Assembly (NCBI RefSeq): GCF_001940245.1
Contig: NZ_MJIG01000004.1
Location: forward strand, 310,001-374,000
From: Anaerostipes sp. 992a
Lineage (GTDB): Bacteria > Bacillota > Clostridia > Lachnospirales > Lachnospiraceae
Reading direction: 5' to 3'
Length of the DNA: 64,000 nt
Part shown: piece after piece, positions 50,139 through 59,833 of the stretch
How the letters are laid out: each line of letters opens with the position of its first letter
How positions within the stretch are numbered: position 1 is the first letter of the stretch
Translations under genes and position numbers: made by a program
The notes under the pieces: model-generated
Databases searched by the model: none
Seen by the model: only the letters and a program-made list of their open reading frames with translations
What the model was told of the DNA's origin: nothing

Positions 50139-51101
50139 CTATTTATGAGTTTTTTCTAATAAATCCGACATAGTGTTATATAGAATATCCTTTGTTTTCG
50201 CATTTAATACAACAGAAATATATTCTTTTCCCTCACTGTTTTTCGTAAGAATAATCAGACAAGAGCCCGCTTCTCCTGTGGTTCCTGTCTTACCGCCGAT
50301 CATAAAAATATCATCTGGCAGATTATAGTCTCCAAGAATATAGTGGTTGGTGGTCTCCATTGGAAGGCTGATCGGTACCCCTGCTGCTGTCTCATATTCC
50401 AGCGTATAATTGGCTTTTCCTACAATATTCAAAAAAGCATCATATTGTATCGCCTCTTTAAAGATCAGATACAAATCATATGCAGTGACATAATGATCGT
50501 CATCATGAAGTCCATTGGAAGTCACAAAATGACAATGAGTCGCCCCAAGCTCCTTAGCTTTTTCATTCATCATATCCGCAAATTTTTCTTCTGATCCTGC
50601 AATATAATCCGCCAGTACAACCGCACAGTCATTGGCAGATTCAATAAGCAGAGCATTCAACAGTCCTTCTATCTTTATTTTATCGCCTTTTTTCAGTCCA
50701 ACCTTCACAACCCCGGATTCGTGAAAGGTAATATCCTTTTTTACAGTAACCGTATCCGTCAGCTTACAATGCTCTAGCGTAAGCAGAGCAGTCAATACCT
50801 TGGTCGTACTGGCCGGATATGCTTTTCCCAGAGCATTCTTAGAGGTAAGAACCTTTTGGTCAGTAACATCGACCAAAAGTGCACTCTGTACATCCCCCTG
50901 AAAAGCATTATCTTTCTTCTTATCTATGATTGCAGCATGCTCGCCCAATCCATCTAAAAGCGTTCTGTAATGACTTTTTAAAAGCGTTTTTCCGGATTCC
51001 TCAAAATGCTTTTCATAGGATTTGGCCTCTACGGAAACAGGCTGACATACTGTTACCATCAGGACCATGGACAGTATGACCGCTGCTAGTTTTCTTCTCA
51101 T
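50139..51101 (-). CDS. D-alanyl-D-alanine carboxypeptidase (low-mass PBP, DacA type)
   Basis: Trims the terminal D-Ala of peptidoglycan stems. Signal peptide (AVILSMVLMVTVCQPVSVEA), then the serine peptidase S11 motifs SxxK in AYPASTTKVL, SxN in IESANDCAVV and KTG in MIGGKTGTTGEAG. 320 residues, with no C-terminal amphipathic anchor that I can see, so it may be released or held through other means. Last of the mreB-to-dacA run. Confidence 0.94.
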   Translation of the reverse strand: MRRKLAAVILSMVLMVTVCQPVSVEAKSYEKHFEESGKTLLKSHYRTLLDGLGEHAAIIDKKKDNAFQGDVQSALLVDVTDQKVLTSKNALGKAYPASTTKVLTALLTLEHCKLTDTVTVKKDITFHESGVVKVGLKKGDKIKIEGLLNALLIESANDCAVVLADYIAGSEEKFADMMNEKAKELGATHCHFVTSNGLHDDDHYVTAYDLYLIFKEAIQYDAFLNIVGKANYTLEYETAAGVPISLPMETTNHYILGDYNLPDDIFMIGGKTGTTGEAGSCLIILTKNSEGKEYISVVLNAKTKDILYNTMSDLLEKTHK

Positions 51102-51129
51102 ATGTCTTTCCTTTCCAATCGGACAAACG

Positions 51130-51525
51130 TTATTTGTACATTTCCCGCCAATCCAAATCTCCGCGTTCCAATGCTTTTACCAGCAGTTCTGCGGTTGCCA
51201 GGTTTGTAGCAAATGGTATATTATGCATATCGCATAAACGCAGTACATTGTATACATTGGTTTCATGCTTGGTTTTTGCCTCCGGATCCCGCAAAAAAAT
51301 CACCATATCAATTTCATTATGCTCAATCTGAGCTCCTAACTGTTGCTCTCCTCCCAGATGTCCTGCTAAATATTTATGAACATTCAAATTGGTTACTTCT
51401 TCAACCAGATATCCGGTTGTCTCTGTGGCATATAATTCATGTTTACATAAAATCCCCCGATAAGCGATGCATAAATTCTGCATCAATCGCTTTTTGGTAT
51501 CATGGGCAACTAAACCAATATTCAT
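51130..51525 (-). CDS. mgsA: Methylglyoxal synthase with altered catalytic positions
   Basis: Family converts dihydroxyacetone phosphate to methylglyoxal. 131 residues with IGLVAHDTKKRLMQNL, ATETTGYLVEE, HLGGEQQLGAQI, DMVIFLRDP and FATNLATAELL. Against E. coli and Bacillus MgsA the catalytic Asp of GGDQQ is Glu60 and the second Asp of HxxDV is Asn90; Asp80 and His87 are kept. It may be a clade variant that remains active or has another role. The ATG at 51525 is better spaced from GGGGG than one at 51531. Sits between rodA and dacA. Confidence 0.85.
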   Translation of the reverse strand: MNIGLVAHDTKKRLMQNLCIAYRGILCKHELYATETTGYLVEEVTNLNVHKYLAGHLGGEQQLGAQIEHNEIDMVIFLRDPEAKTKHETNVYNVLRLCDMHNIPFATNLATAELLVKALERGDLDWREMYK

Positions 51526-51540
51526 TGCCATCCCCCTTTT

Positions 51541-52659
51541 CTAATATTTTTTACTTTGGAGCGATATATTCAGTACCATTCCCATTCCGATCATAATACT
51601 GAGAACCGAGCTCAATCCATAGCTGATCAAAGGCAATGGCAACCCTGTATTTGGTAACATTCCTGTTGCAACTCCAATATTAATAAATGACTGGAATGCA
51701 ATCAATGCTGCAACTCCCGTCGCAATCAATTTACCATTTAAATCATTGGCTTTCTTCGCTACCGTTATACATTGTATCATTAACAGTGCCAGCAATGCAA
51801 TAATAATTACACTGCCGATAAAACCAAATTCTTCTCCAATTACAGAAAAGATAAAATCCGTCTGCTGCTCAGATACCAATCCTGTATCACGTACGGTAAC
51901 AGAAACATCAGAAATTGTATTGGTATTCAAGCCTTTCCCAAACAACTGTCCAGATCCTATGGCCATGATAGAATTATTCGTCTGATAGGCCGTCGTGGAT
52001 GCATATTTGGATGGATTGATAAAGGTCATAATACGAGTCACCTGATAATCCTTTAAAAGAATTTGTCCCGGTGTCTGAATATACCAGATAAATGCAGCAA
52101 ATGCAGGAATCCCAATGGCAATGACCCATCCAATAATCTTAATGCTCAGGCCTCCTACAAAAACAATCGCACATAAAATCAAAGTAATATCAATGGTAGT
52201 AGACAAATCTGGTTCTTTTACGACCAACAGCATCGGAATCAAACAGATGACTGCCAGCTTGCCCAACGTCTTCCATTCATTTAAGTCATCCTCATGCTTG
52301 GCAATAAAAGATGCTGCTGTTAAAATCAATGCGATCTTACACGTTTCCGACGGCTGGAAGGTAAATCCTCCAAACGCCAGCCACCGCTGTGCTCCTCCTA
52401 CCGTCTTTCCTGCAACCAATACCAACAACAAAAGTATGATATTTCCAATATAAATGATTCCTATATTATTGGTAATAAAATTATAATCTGTCACAGATAA
52501 AAACAGCATAATACCCGAGCATAAAACGACTCCTAATAGCTGTTTTACTGTATAAGACGGATTTGCGCTATTGATAAACATAATTCCTAATGCACTTAAT
52601 AGCCAGACATTCCATAACAGCTTCATGTTATAATTTTTAAAGTCATATTGTCTCAGCAT
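51541..52659 (-). CDS. rodA: Rod shape-determining SEDS protein RodA
   Basis: Peptidoglycan polymerase of the elongation machinery. 372 residues, about ten membrane segments, with AQRWLAFGGFTFQPSETCKI, VKEPDLSTTID, IMAIGSGQLFGKGLN, DFIFSVIGEEFGFIGS and GLPLPLISYGLSS. Association with mrdA, mreBCD and min genes makes it the elongation partner, in contrast to the FtsW-like protein at 12669. Confidence 0.95.
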   Translation of the reverse strand: MLRQYDFKNYNMKLLWNVWLLSALGIMFINSANPSYTVKQLLGVVLCSGIMLFLSVTDYNFITNNIGIIYIGNIILLLLVLVAGKTVGGAQRWLAFGGFTFQPSETCKIALILTAASFIAKHEDDLNEWKTLGKLAVICLIPMLLVVKEPDLSTTIDITLILCAIVFVGGLSIKIIGWVIAIGIPAFAAFIWYIQTPGQILLKDYQVTRIMTFINPSKYASTTAYQTNNSIMAIGSGQLFGKGLNTNTISDVSVTVRDTGLVSEQQTDFIFSVIGEEFGFIGSVIIIALLALLMIQCITVAKKANDLNGKLIATGVAALIAFQSFINIGVATGMLPNTGLPLPLISYGLSSVLSIMIGMGMVLNISLQSKKY

Positions 52660-52669
52660 CTTATCATCC

Positions 52670-52939
52670 CTATTTTCTTATATCTTTGATTGGAATATTG
52701 GCATAAAGTGCAGGTACTTTATCCCCGCCTTCCTCTGTCTCTGTCTGAGTAATCTGAATATCCAAACCTGAGGCGTCAATTTCCATATATTTTGAGATTA
52801 CCTCTATAATATCATTCTTAATCAATTCCATTAATTCCGGAGAACAGCTGGATCTGTCGGAGACTAATAACAGCTTTAATCTGTCTTTTGCCACATCTCC
52901 AGAACTTTTTTTCCGAAATAAATTATCAAAAAATCCCAT
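52670..52939 (-). CDS. minE: Cell division topological specificity factor MinE
   Basis: Stimulates MinD ATPase and drives Min oscillation. 89 residues: N-terminal membrane-binding FFDNLFRKKSSGDVAKDRLK, then LLLVSDRSSCSPELME with the MinD-contact strand, and an anti-parallel C-terminal domain. The presence of MinE rather than DivIVA as partner of MinCD fits Clostridia. Confidence 0.95.
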   Translation of the reverse strand: MGFFDNLFRKKSSGDVAKDRLKLLLVSDRSSCSPELMELIKNDIIEVISKYMEIDASGLDIQITQTETEEGGDKVPALYANIPIKDIRK

Positions 52940-52955
52940 GTTCTTTTCCCCCTTA

Positions 52956-53741
52956 TTAGCCTCTGAACGCTTTCATCAAACGAGCAAAGAACCCATCTAC
53001 AGGAAATTCCATAAACGAAACTTCTTCTCCTAAAATTCTTTTGCAGATATTCATATATGCCTTTCCAGCCAGACAATCAGATCCAACCAATGGTTCTCCC
53101 TGATTCGTAGCAATTACAATATTCTCATCATCTGGCACGATTCCAAGAAGATCAATAGCTAAGATATCCACTACATCCTCCTGAGACATCATATCTCCAC
53201 GTTTTACCATATCCATACGAATACGATTAATGATCAGCTCCATCTTTTTGATTTCATTGGCTTCCAACAATCCGATAATTCGATCGGCATCTCGAATTGC
53301 AGATACTTCTGGTGTAGTAACGATGACCGCTCTGTCTGCACCCGCAATGGCATTTTTAAATCCTTGTTCAATTCCAGCAGGACAATCTAAAATTATGTAG
53401 TCAAATTCTTCTCGTAATTCATCCGTTAATTTTTTCATCTGTTCCGGAGATACACTTGTCTTATCTCTCGTCTGTGCAGATGGAAGCAGGAATAAATTGG
53501 AGTATTTTTTATCTTTGATCAACGCTTGTTTGATTCTGCAATTCCCCTCTACCACATCTACCAGATTATATACGATCCTGTTTTCCAGGCCCATAACCAC
53601 ATCCAGATTTCTAAGTCCGATATCTGTATCGATCAACACAACACTATATCCAAGTTTTGCCAGACCTGTTCCTACGTTAGCTGTTGTGGTAGTCTTACCT
53701 ACTCCACCTTTCCCTGATGTAACTACGATTACTTCACTCAT
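52956..53741 (-). CDS. minD: Septum site-determining ATPase MinD
   Basis: Membrane-cycling ATPase that recruits MinC. Deviant Walker A SGKGGVGKTTTTANVG near the N-terminus, VLIDTDIGLRNLDVVMG, DYIILDCPAGIE, and a C-terminal amphipathic helix FFARLMKAFRG for membrane binding. 261 residues from ATG 53741 (GGAGG before it). Confidence 0.97.
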   Translation of the reverse strand: MSEVIVVTSGKGGVGKTTTTANVGTGLAKLGYSVVLIDTDIGLRNLDVVMGLENRIVYNLVDVVEGNCRIKQALIKDKKYSNLFLLPSAQTRDKTSVSPEQMKKLTDELREEFDYIILDCPAGIEQGFKNAIAGADRAVIVTTPEVSAIRDADRIIGLLEANEIKKMELIINRIRMDMVKRGDMMSQEDVVDILAIDLLGIVPDDENIVIATNQGEPLVGSDCLAGKAYMNICKRILGEEVSFMEFPVDGFFARLMKAFRG

Positions 53742-53765
53742 CTTCTCTTCCTCCATCTATTCCTT

Positions 53766-54512
53766 TTAAATCATAAGCTCATGAATCAATGATTTTGAAA
53801 TCGGTTCCACGTAAATATGCCCATTCTCCACAAATGCCATCTGTGGTTCCGTGTTTTCTATCTTTTTCTTTTTCTTCTTTAAGAATCCACCCTTGGCCTC
53901 TTCATCAGAATTCCTTGCAATCTGGTTTCCAATACGGATCTGCATCGGCTTCATCTCCAACGCAACAATAACTGCTTCGTCATTCCCTTCCGTTCCTGCA
54001 TATGCATACCCTTTCAATGCTCCAAGAACGACCACATTACCATTGGCACTGACTGTCGCACCAGGATTCACATCCCCAAGTATTACAACACTGGAGTCAC
54101 TCTGAACGCTTTGCCCAGAGCGAAGGGTCCCTCTATAGAACATTCCATCCTCTGACTTTTGATTCTTCTTCCATTCTTCTTCCTGCTGTTTTTTAAGAAG
54201 TTCTTCCTTCTCTGCTTCTTTTTCTGCCATCAATTGCTGAAATTTGGTCTCAATAGCACTATCTTCATCGATAATATACGCAATTTGCAAGGACGTTCGC
54301 TCTGAAATTCCATCTAAAATTTCCGAAATCTGTTCATGTTCCAGATTTCTTCCTTCAAACTTCAATGCAATTGGCTTTGCAAAATTGAAAAAGGAAGCAG
54401 ATACCTGGAATTTTTTCATAGCTTCTTCATACAACTGGTCATATTCCAGACTGGGATCCAGCCAAAGGGTTAATCCATGCTTATTACCTTTAATCATTAC
54501 GGACTGACTCAT
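53766..54512 (-). CDS. minC: Septum formation inhibitor MinC
   Basis: Inhibits FtsZ assembly away from midcell. N-terminal domain (SVMIKGNKHGLTLWLD to about 100), a charged linker (about 105-130), and the beta-helical C-terminal domain with GTLRSGQSVQSDSSVVILGD and NPGATVSANGNVVVLGALKG. 248 residues from ATG 54512 (GGAGAAGAGG). Confidence 0.95.
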   Translation of the reverse strand: MSQSVMIKGNKHGLTLWLDPSLEYDQLYEEAMKKFQVSASFFNFAKPIALKFEGRNLEHEQISEILDGISERTSLQIAYIIDEDSAIETKFQQLMAEKEAEKEELLKKQQEEEWKKNQKSEDGMFYRGTLRSGQSVQSDSSVVILGDVNPGATVSANGNVVVLGALKGYAYAGTEGNDEAVIVALEMKPMQIRIGNQIARNSDEEAKGGFLKKKKKKIENTEPQMAFVENGHIYVEPISKSLIHELMI

Positions 54513-54530
54513 ATTCCTCTTCTCCATTCC

Positions 54531-57446
54531 TTAGTCGCCACCAGAACCAGAAACTGCCTGTCCTGCTTCCTTCACATTTTTCTCAAGATTCTTCTTTGCA
54601 GAATCACTGCTGAAGTAATATTGATAAACATCTTTTGCGACATTACATGCATTGGATGATGTATACGCAAATGGGATAACTACCGTCGTTGCAATTTCCG
54701 GACCCTTATATGGTCCGTAGGAAATGAACAACGCATGGTTTGGACGGGTCTTATCCTCCTGAGCAGTTCCTGTCTTACCTGCAATCTTTACATTCTTCAG
54801 ACTGGCAAAAATATCTTTATGATCATCGTAGGCCACACCATACATACCAGAATGCACGGTATCCCAATAGCTGTCATCCTTTAATTTTACTTTATTCTTC
54901 ACTTTCGTCTTAAACTTCTTCACCGTTTTTCCTTTATTATCAGTAATCTTGTCCATGACACTAAGGTCAAAGACCTCCCCACTATTGGCAAGTGTAGTAG
55001 CATAATTCGCAATCTGAATTGGTGCATAGCTGTTGGTTCCCTGTCCAATTGCAGATCGAACGACCGTCTCATCTGACATATGCGGTGAAGACTCAGACAA
55101 CTCAATGCCTGATTTTTTATTTAGCCCTAAAAGTGTAGCATATTTGCTTAAAATTTCCAACCCCTTAGTATCACTTAATTTGCCACTATTCGTCGTTCCC
55201 ATACGATATCCGACTTCATAGAAGAATACATTACAAGAATGGGTGATTGCTTGAGAAACAGTTTCCGTATTATGCCTGTTTGGATATATCCAACACTTGG
55301 CTGCCGGTGTGATTCGATCAAAGATACCGGTACAGTTAAATGTAGTACCCTGATTAATGATCCCTTCATTCAGCCCTGCAATGGCTACCAATGGTTTAAA
55401 GGTAGATCCTGGAGCAGTATTATGATTGAGCGCCTGATTATACAATGGTCTGGATTCATTGCTGACCAGCTGACTATAATAATCCCCATCAATTCCATTG
55501 GCCAATCGATTGCTATCATAGCTTGGATAGCTGACCAGTGCCTTAATTTTTCCTGTTTTTGTATCTGTAATAATAATAGATCCAGAACATGGATCCAATC
55601 CCAACTGGGCTGGCGTAATCTCTCTTGAGGAAATCTTATTTCTCATAAAGGAATATGCACTTGTCTGTCCAGATACCAGACGCTGATAATCTGATTTATC
55701 CTTCTTTTTATCCAATATACCCTGCTCATACAACAACCGGCAGACAGAACTTCCTGATAATTCACCTGATTTTATCATATATTCGCAGATCAGGGTGTCG
55801 AAACTCGTATCATCATTTAAGCTTTCTACCACATAATCTGCCATAGCTTCAAAAATCTCATCTGTATTATAATAGGAGGATTTCATCTTAAACCCGGAAG
55901 TATCCACCCACTCCTGGTTAATTGCATATCGTAAAAACTCCCCAAGACTAATCTTACCATTCTTCCACTTCTTATAGATTCCATCCTTTGTATCAATGGA
56001 ACTGCTTAAAAGGATTTTATCATCAGAAAGCTTACTATACACATACTCTGCATATGCCTGCTTCTCATCAGATATATTCTCAAAGGCTTCCGTGCTGTTT
56101 AATAAATCATCCTTTAATGCTGTTAACTGTTTTTTCTTATAACTATGAATTTTCTTTGCAATGGATGCTTCATAATCGGTAGCCTCATCATCATTTAATT
56201 CAGAGATATCAATTACCTTGTTCTTGATCAGTGAATAATATACATCCTTAATCGGAATCATCTTATTATCACTGCTGCTTCCAGCAGAATCACTGCTTGT
56301 CATCTTGGATAAAATGATTCCTGCAAGCTTACTTTCCAAAAGATCGTAGCAATACTGCTGAAGATCTGCATCAATACTTAATGTAATATCGTTTCCGGCT
56401 CCTGCTTTTTCTTCATTCGTTACTTCCAACACCTTACCAATCTTATCCACCAACATGGTCTCACTTCCACTGGTACCATGCAGATAGGATTCGTATTCCT
56501 TCTCTATTCCGGACTTTCCAACAATATCGCTGGATGTATAATAGTCCTTGTCTTCTTCATCCTTACCTTCATTTAATTCCTCAAGCTCGGAATCAGAAAC
56601 CACACCGGTATATCCTACCAGATGTGCAATGGCTTGGCTGTTATTGTATACTCGTATAGATTCCTCTGAAATATCAATCCCTACCAGATCATTTTGTGAC
56701 TCTTCAATAGCACTAATGCTCTTGTCACTGATTTCACTGGCAATGGTTACCTTCATATATTGGGAAAATCGGCTTAAATATACATTATAACGAACTGCCA
56801 TAATCTTCAAGGCATCTTTTTCCGAATATTCGTCTGAAATTTCAAACATCTTTCCAACGCCAGTTCCCCCTGTGCCATCTTTAAAATATTGATACATCTC
56901 CTCGGCCGTGGCATTGAGCTGCTTCTCTCTTGTTTCCCGTTCTTCCTTACTAAGTTCAGAAATATCTGTCCCGATTCCATAAGCATTGCGCTTAAAGGTC
57001 TTTAACTCAGATCCGGAAACAGTAAACTCAAAATTGCCTTTCCCAACTCTCTTGATTGGAAAATTCGTCGTAATCTCGTCTCCATTCTTTTCTAAAATTT
57101 TAATTACCTTATAGATTACCTTATTCTTTTCTGCATTTTCAGAAGTGTTATTCTCCTTAGCCAATGTAGCAAAGGCCGTATCGTTCTGAAATGTTACGGA
57201 ATACGCCAGCTTATTATAGGCCAAAAGTTTGCCGTTACAGTCATAAATATTCCCGCGAATACCATTTTTTGTTATGGTCTTCTGAATCTTATAAGTAAAA
57301 TTTTCCATGTGTTCTTCTCCTTCAATAATCTGGAGTACAAACAAACGGTAAATCAAAAGTACAAATAAGACCAGCGCAAAGATCATCAGGACCAGCAAGC
57401 GTTGATGATCCACCAAGTCTAAGAATTTTTCTTTCCATTTTCTCAT
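54531..57446 (-). CDS. mrdA: Penicillin-binding protein 2 (MrdA) with a large insertion
   Basis: Class B transpeptidase of the elongasome, partner of RodA. One N-terminal membrane segment (about 17-40), pedestal with NGIRGNIYDCNGKLLAYN, and catalytic motifs SxxK at 681-684 (APGSTFK), SxN at 737-739 (SCN) and KTG at 891-893. At 971 residues it is about 250-300 longer than typical PBP2. The extra part lies at about 380-615, between DADLQQYCYD and GSIIITDTKTGKIKALVSYP, is rich in Lys, Asp and Ser, and looks helical. Four bases separate it from mreD. Confidence 0.94.
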   Translation of the reverse strand: MRKWKEKFLDLVDHQRLLVLMIFALVLFVLLIYRLFVLQIIEGEEHMENFTYKIQKTITKNGIRGNIYDCNGKLLAYNKLAYSVTFQNDTAFATLAKENNTSENAEKNKVIYKVIKILEKNGDEITTNFPIKRVGKGNFEFTVSGSELKTFKRNAYGIGTDISELSKEERETREKQLNATAEEMYQYFKDGTGGTGVGKMFEISDEYSEKDALKIMAVRYNVYLSRFSQYMKVTIASEISDKSISAIEESQNDLVGIDISEESIRVYNNSQAIAHLVGYTGVVSDSELEELNEGKDEEDKDYYTSSDIVGKSGIEKEYESYLHGTSGSETMLVDKIGKVLEVTNEEKAGAGNDITLSIDADLQQYCYDLLESKLAGIILSKMTSSDSAGSSSDNKMIPIKDVYYSLIKNKVIDISELNDDEATDYEASIAKKIHSYKKKQLTALKDDLLNSTEAFENISDEKQAYAEYVYSKLSDDKILLSSSIDTKDGIYKKWKNGKISLGEFLRYAINQEWVDTSGFKMKSSYYNTDEIFEAMADYVVESLNDDTSFDTLICEYMIKSGELSGSSVCRLLYEQGILDKKKDKSDYQRLVSGQTSAYSFMRNKISSREITPAQLGLDPCSGSIIITDTKTGKIKALVSYPSYDSNRLANGIDGDYYSQLVSNESRPLYNQALNHNTAPGSTFKPLVAIAGLNEGIINQGTTFNCTGIFDRITPAAKCWIYPNRHNTETVSQAITHSCNVFFYEVGYRMGTTNSGKLSDTKGLEILSKYATLLGLNKKSGIELSESSPHMSDETVVRSAIGQGTNSYAPIQIANYATTLANSGEVFDLSVMDKITDNKGKTVKKFKTKVKNKVKLKDDSYWDTVHSGMYGVAYDDHKDIFASLKNVKIAGKTGTAQEDKTRPNHALFISYGPYKGPEIATTVVIPFAYTSSNACNVAKDVYQYYFSSDSAKKNLEKNVKEAGQAVSGSGGD

Positions 57447-57449
57447 AAA

Positions 57450-57962
57450 CTATATGACACCCCTTTTCTCTCGTTCTGCCAATTTACCTAGGATCGGAAG
57501 CAAAATCCGGTATACCACCAATGCGACGATTGCCGTATAAAGTGCTTCCGGAATGATGATACTTCCAAGAAAATACCAAAATCCCAATCTTCCCCGAAGT
57601 AGGAAGAAAAAGAAATAAATCAGCAGATCATAGACAAAAGCATTGCCTGCCAACACAACCAATGGCAGCATAAAATCATCTTCGAAATACAAACGGTGGA
57701 AAAATCCATTTACATATCCAATGATTGCATATAAAAGTGCATATTGTCCCAGTACATTTCCATAAAAAATGTCAATCAACAGTCCACAAAAAAATCCAAC
57801 TGGTACTGCCTCCTTGCTTCCCCGCATCAACGCGATGCAGACTACCAGACTTATCATTACATTAGGTACCGTATCTGCCAGCTTCAAAAACTCGAACACA
57901 GAAGTCTGCAAAAGAAAGCTCACGATAATTGCGATTGTATAAAAAATTCCTCTCACTAACAT
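57450..57962 (-). CDS. mreD: Rod shape-determining protein MreD
   Basis: Small polytopic membrane protein of the elongasome, 170 residues, about five membrane segments. Family features include FLKLADTVPNVMISLVVCIA, GFFCGLLIDIFYGN and GYVNGFFHRLYFEDDFMLPL. Position between mreC and mrdA is canonical. Confidence 0.93.
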   Translation of the reverse strand: MLVRGIFYTIAIIVSFLLQTSVFEFLKLADTVPNVMISLVVCIALMRGSKEAVPVGFFCGLLIDIFYGNVLGQYALLYAIIGYVNGFFHRLYFEDDFMLPLVVLAGNAFVYDLLIYFFFFLLRGRLGFWYFLGSIIIPEALYTAIVALVVYRILLPILGKLAEREKRGVI

Positions 57963-57967
57963 GGCAT

Positions 57968-58837
57968 CTATTCCTTTATGGTTTCATCTAAAACTACAGT
58001 TTCTTTTACTTCTTTTATGACAAGTACTTCCTTCAGATGTTGAAAATCTACGACCGGCTCAATTCTGCCTGTCTTCGTCAGGCCATCTTCACTTTTTTCA
58101 ACTTTTGTAACGGTTCCAATGGTAATGCCTTCTACAAATTTAGAACTGATATTGGAAGTAACCAGCTCATCGCCCTTTTTGATTTTGGAATCCTTATTCA
58201 AGTACACAACCTCCAGATAGCCCTTATTCATGGTCTCCGTACTTCCCTTTACAATACAATTATCCTGTGTGGATAGAACCATAGCACTGACCATACTTGT
58301 ATCATTGATCAGAGATCGTACCTTTGCATAATGGTCACTGACTTCATATACGATTCCAACCAGGCCATTTCCTGCGATCACATTCATATCCTTTTTGATG
58401 CCATCCTTGCTTCCTTTATCGATCACAAAGATGTCAAACCAGTTTCCTGCACCTTTGCTGATTACGTTGGCACCTGTTTTTTTATAATCCGAATACTTCT
58501 TATCCAGTTTATATAATTCTTCCAGACGCTTTAATTTATAAGTATCCTGAGAAAGATTCTGATTTTCCATCTTCAATGCAGCCACAAGTGCGTTCAGCTC
58601 TTCATTTTCCTTACGCAGCTCCTCATTCTCTTCTTTGGCATCCTTCCAGCTTACAATCCCATTGCCGACAGAATTAATGCCCTTTTGCATCGGCACAATG
58701 GTAACCCCTGCAATGTTGGAAATAAAAGCAATTCGATTGCCCGCAAATGTACTGATTGCCAGTAATAAAACACAAATAGCAACAAATATACTTAGCACAT
58801 GTTTTGCACTTAATTCTTTCTTTCTCTTATACTTCAT
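57968..58837 (-). CDS. mreC: Rod shape-determining protein MreC
   Basis: Bitopic elongasome protein. Membrane anchor at about 14-33, coiled coil at about 60-105 (KEENEELRKENEELNALVAAL in part), then the beta-barrel domain with GNWFDIFVIDKGSKDGIKKD, NVIAGNGLVGIVYEV and LVTSNISSKFVEGITIG. 289 residues. Confidence 0.95.
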   Translation of the reverse strand: MKYKRKKELSAKHVLSIFVAICVLLLAISTFAGNRIAFISNIAGVTIVPMQKGINSVGNGIVSWKDAKEENEELRKENEELNALVAALKMENQNLSQDTYKLKRLEELYKLDKKYSDYKKTGANVISKGAGNWFDIFVIDKGSKDGIKKDMNVIAGNGLVGIVYEVSDHYAKVRSLINDTSMVSAMVLSTQDNCIVKGSTETMNKGYLEVVYLNKDSKIKKGDELVTSNISSKFVEGITIGTVTKVEKSEDGLTKTGRIEPVVDFQHLKEVLVIKEVKETVVLDETIKE

Positions 58838-58850
58838 TTTCTTTCCTCAC

Positions 58851-59813
58851 CTAATTTTCTCTATCTTTCGTTATCCATTGTCTGATTCCCAATATGGCTG
58901 TATCTCTTTCTGTACCGCCATTCCAGACCGGAATAAGAAGCTCCTTTTCCAGATAAGCTGCTATTCCGCTAAGACCTGCTCCTCCTCCAGTCAGGCAGAT
59001 ACCATGTTCGATCAGATCTGCTGCCGCTGCTGCGGGAAGCTTTTCAATCAATTCTTTGATACTGTCTGCTACCATTCCAAAAAACTCTTCGAAAAGTTCC
59101 CCAATCCATGAAACCTGTATCCTGGCTTCTATAGGAAGACCCGCTGCCAGATCCAGCCCTTTGATCAGCTGCATCTTCTTTTCCTTTGCCCACTCCAGCT
59201 TCAGGCGTTCTGAAGAACGTCCTCCAATCTGAATCTGACTCCGCTTCTTTACCTGCAGGGCAATCATATCATCCAGCCATCTGCTTCCCATACCAAACAT
59301 TCTGCCAGCAATGATTCCCTCGGATGCCAAAACAGAAATCTCCATTGTTTGGCTTCCGATATCTGCAATAGCTCTAGCATATGGCTCTTTCATGGGAAGG
59401 CCTGCACCTGCTGCCTCCGCCAATGGACGTCTGGATAACATCACATGTTCTTTTTTTACCTTTGTTTCCTGAAAGATTTCTTCATAAGCCCTCTGTTCAA
59501 TCTGTGAAATCTGTCCTGGTACTGCCAGATAGACATTTGTCTTTCGACCAATCCTATACTGCTGAGCCAACAACGCTGCAAATATCTTAAGCGCTGACAG
59601 ATCATAGATCTTTCCTTCCTGTACTGGTAAGATCAGCTGGTATCCCTCTGGAGATTTTTCATAATATTCATACGCCTGATTGCCAAAACAAACTGGACGA
59701 CCACTCTCTTCTTCTATTACCAGCATGGTCTTCTCATGAAAAATCTCCTGATTTCTGCCACAGATTTTCGTTTCATAGCTGCCAAAATCAAATCCTGCAT
59801 AACGTTCTCTCAT
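58851..59813 (-). CDS. mreB: Divergent MreB-like actin homologue
   Basis: Actin-fold filament protein in the mreB position directly before mreC. Phosphate 1 loop GFDFGSYETKI, phosphate 2 loop IADIGSQTMEISVLASEG and adenosine motif CLTGGGAGLSGI can be recognised, but each deviates from canonical MreB (DLGTANTLV, DIGGGTTEVAVI, LTGGGALL), and the length, 320 residues, is slightly short. The ATG at 59813 has GGAGG; the frame extends eight codons into the radC tail. Either the sole, fast-evolving MreB or a paralogue of one elsewhere. Confidence 0.83.
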   Translation of the reverse strand: MRERYAGFDFGSYETKICGRNQEIFHEKTMLVIEEESGRPVCFGNQAYEYYEKSPEGYQLILPVQEGKIYDLSALKIFAALLAQQYRIGRKTNVYLAVPGQISQIEQRAYEEIFQETKVKKEHVMLSRRPLAEAAGAGLPMKEPYARAIADIGSQTMEISVLASEGIIAGRMFGMGSRWLDDMIALQVKKRSQIQIGGRSSERLKLEWAKEKKMQLIKGLDLAAGLPIEARIQVSWIGELFEEFFGMVADSIKELIEKLPAAAAADLIEHGICLTGGGAGLSGIAAYLEKELLIPVWNGGTERDTAILGIRQWITKDREN

Positions 59814-59833
59814 AAAGCATTCCTCCGTAAATC

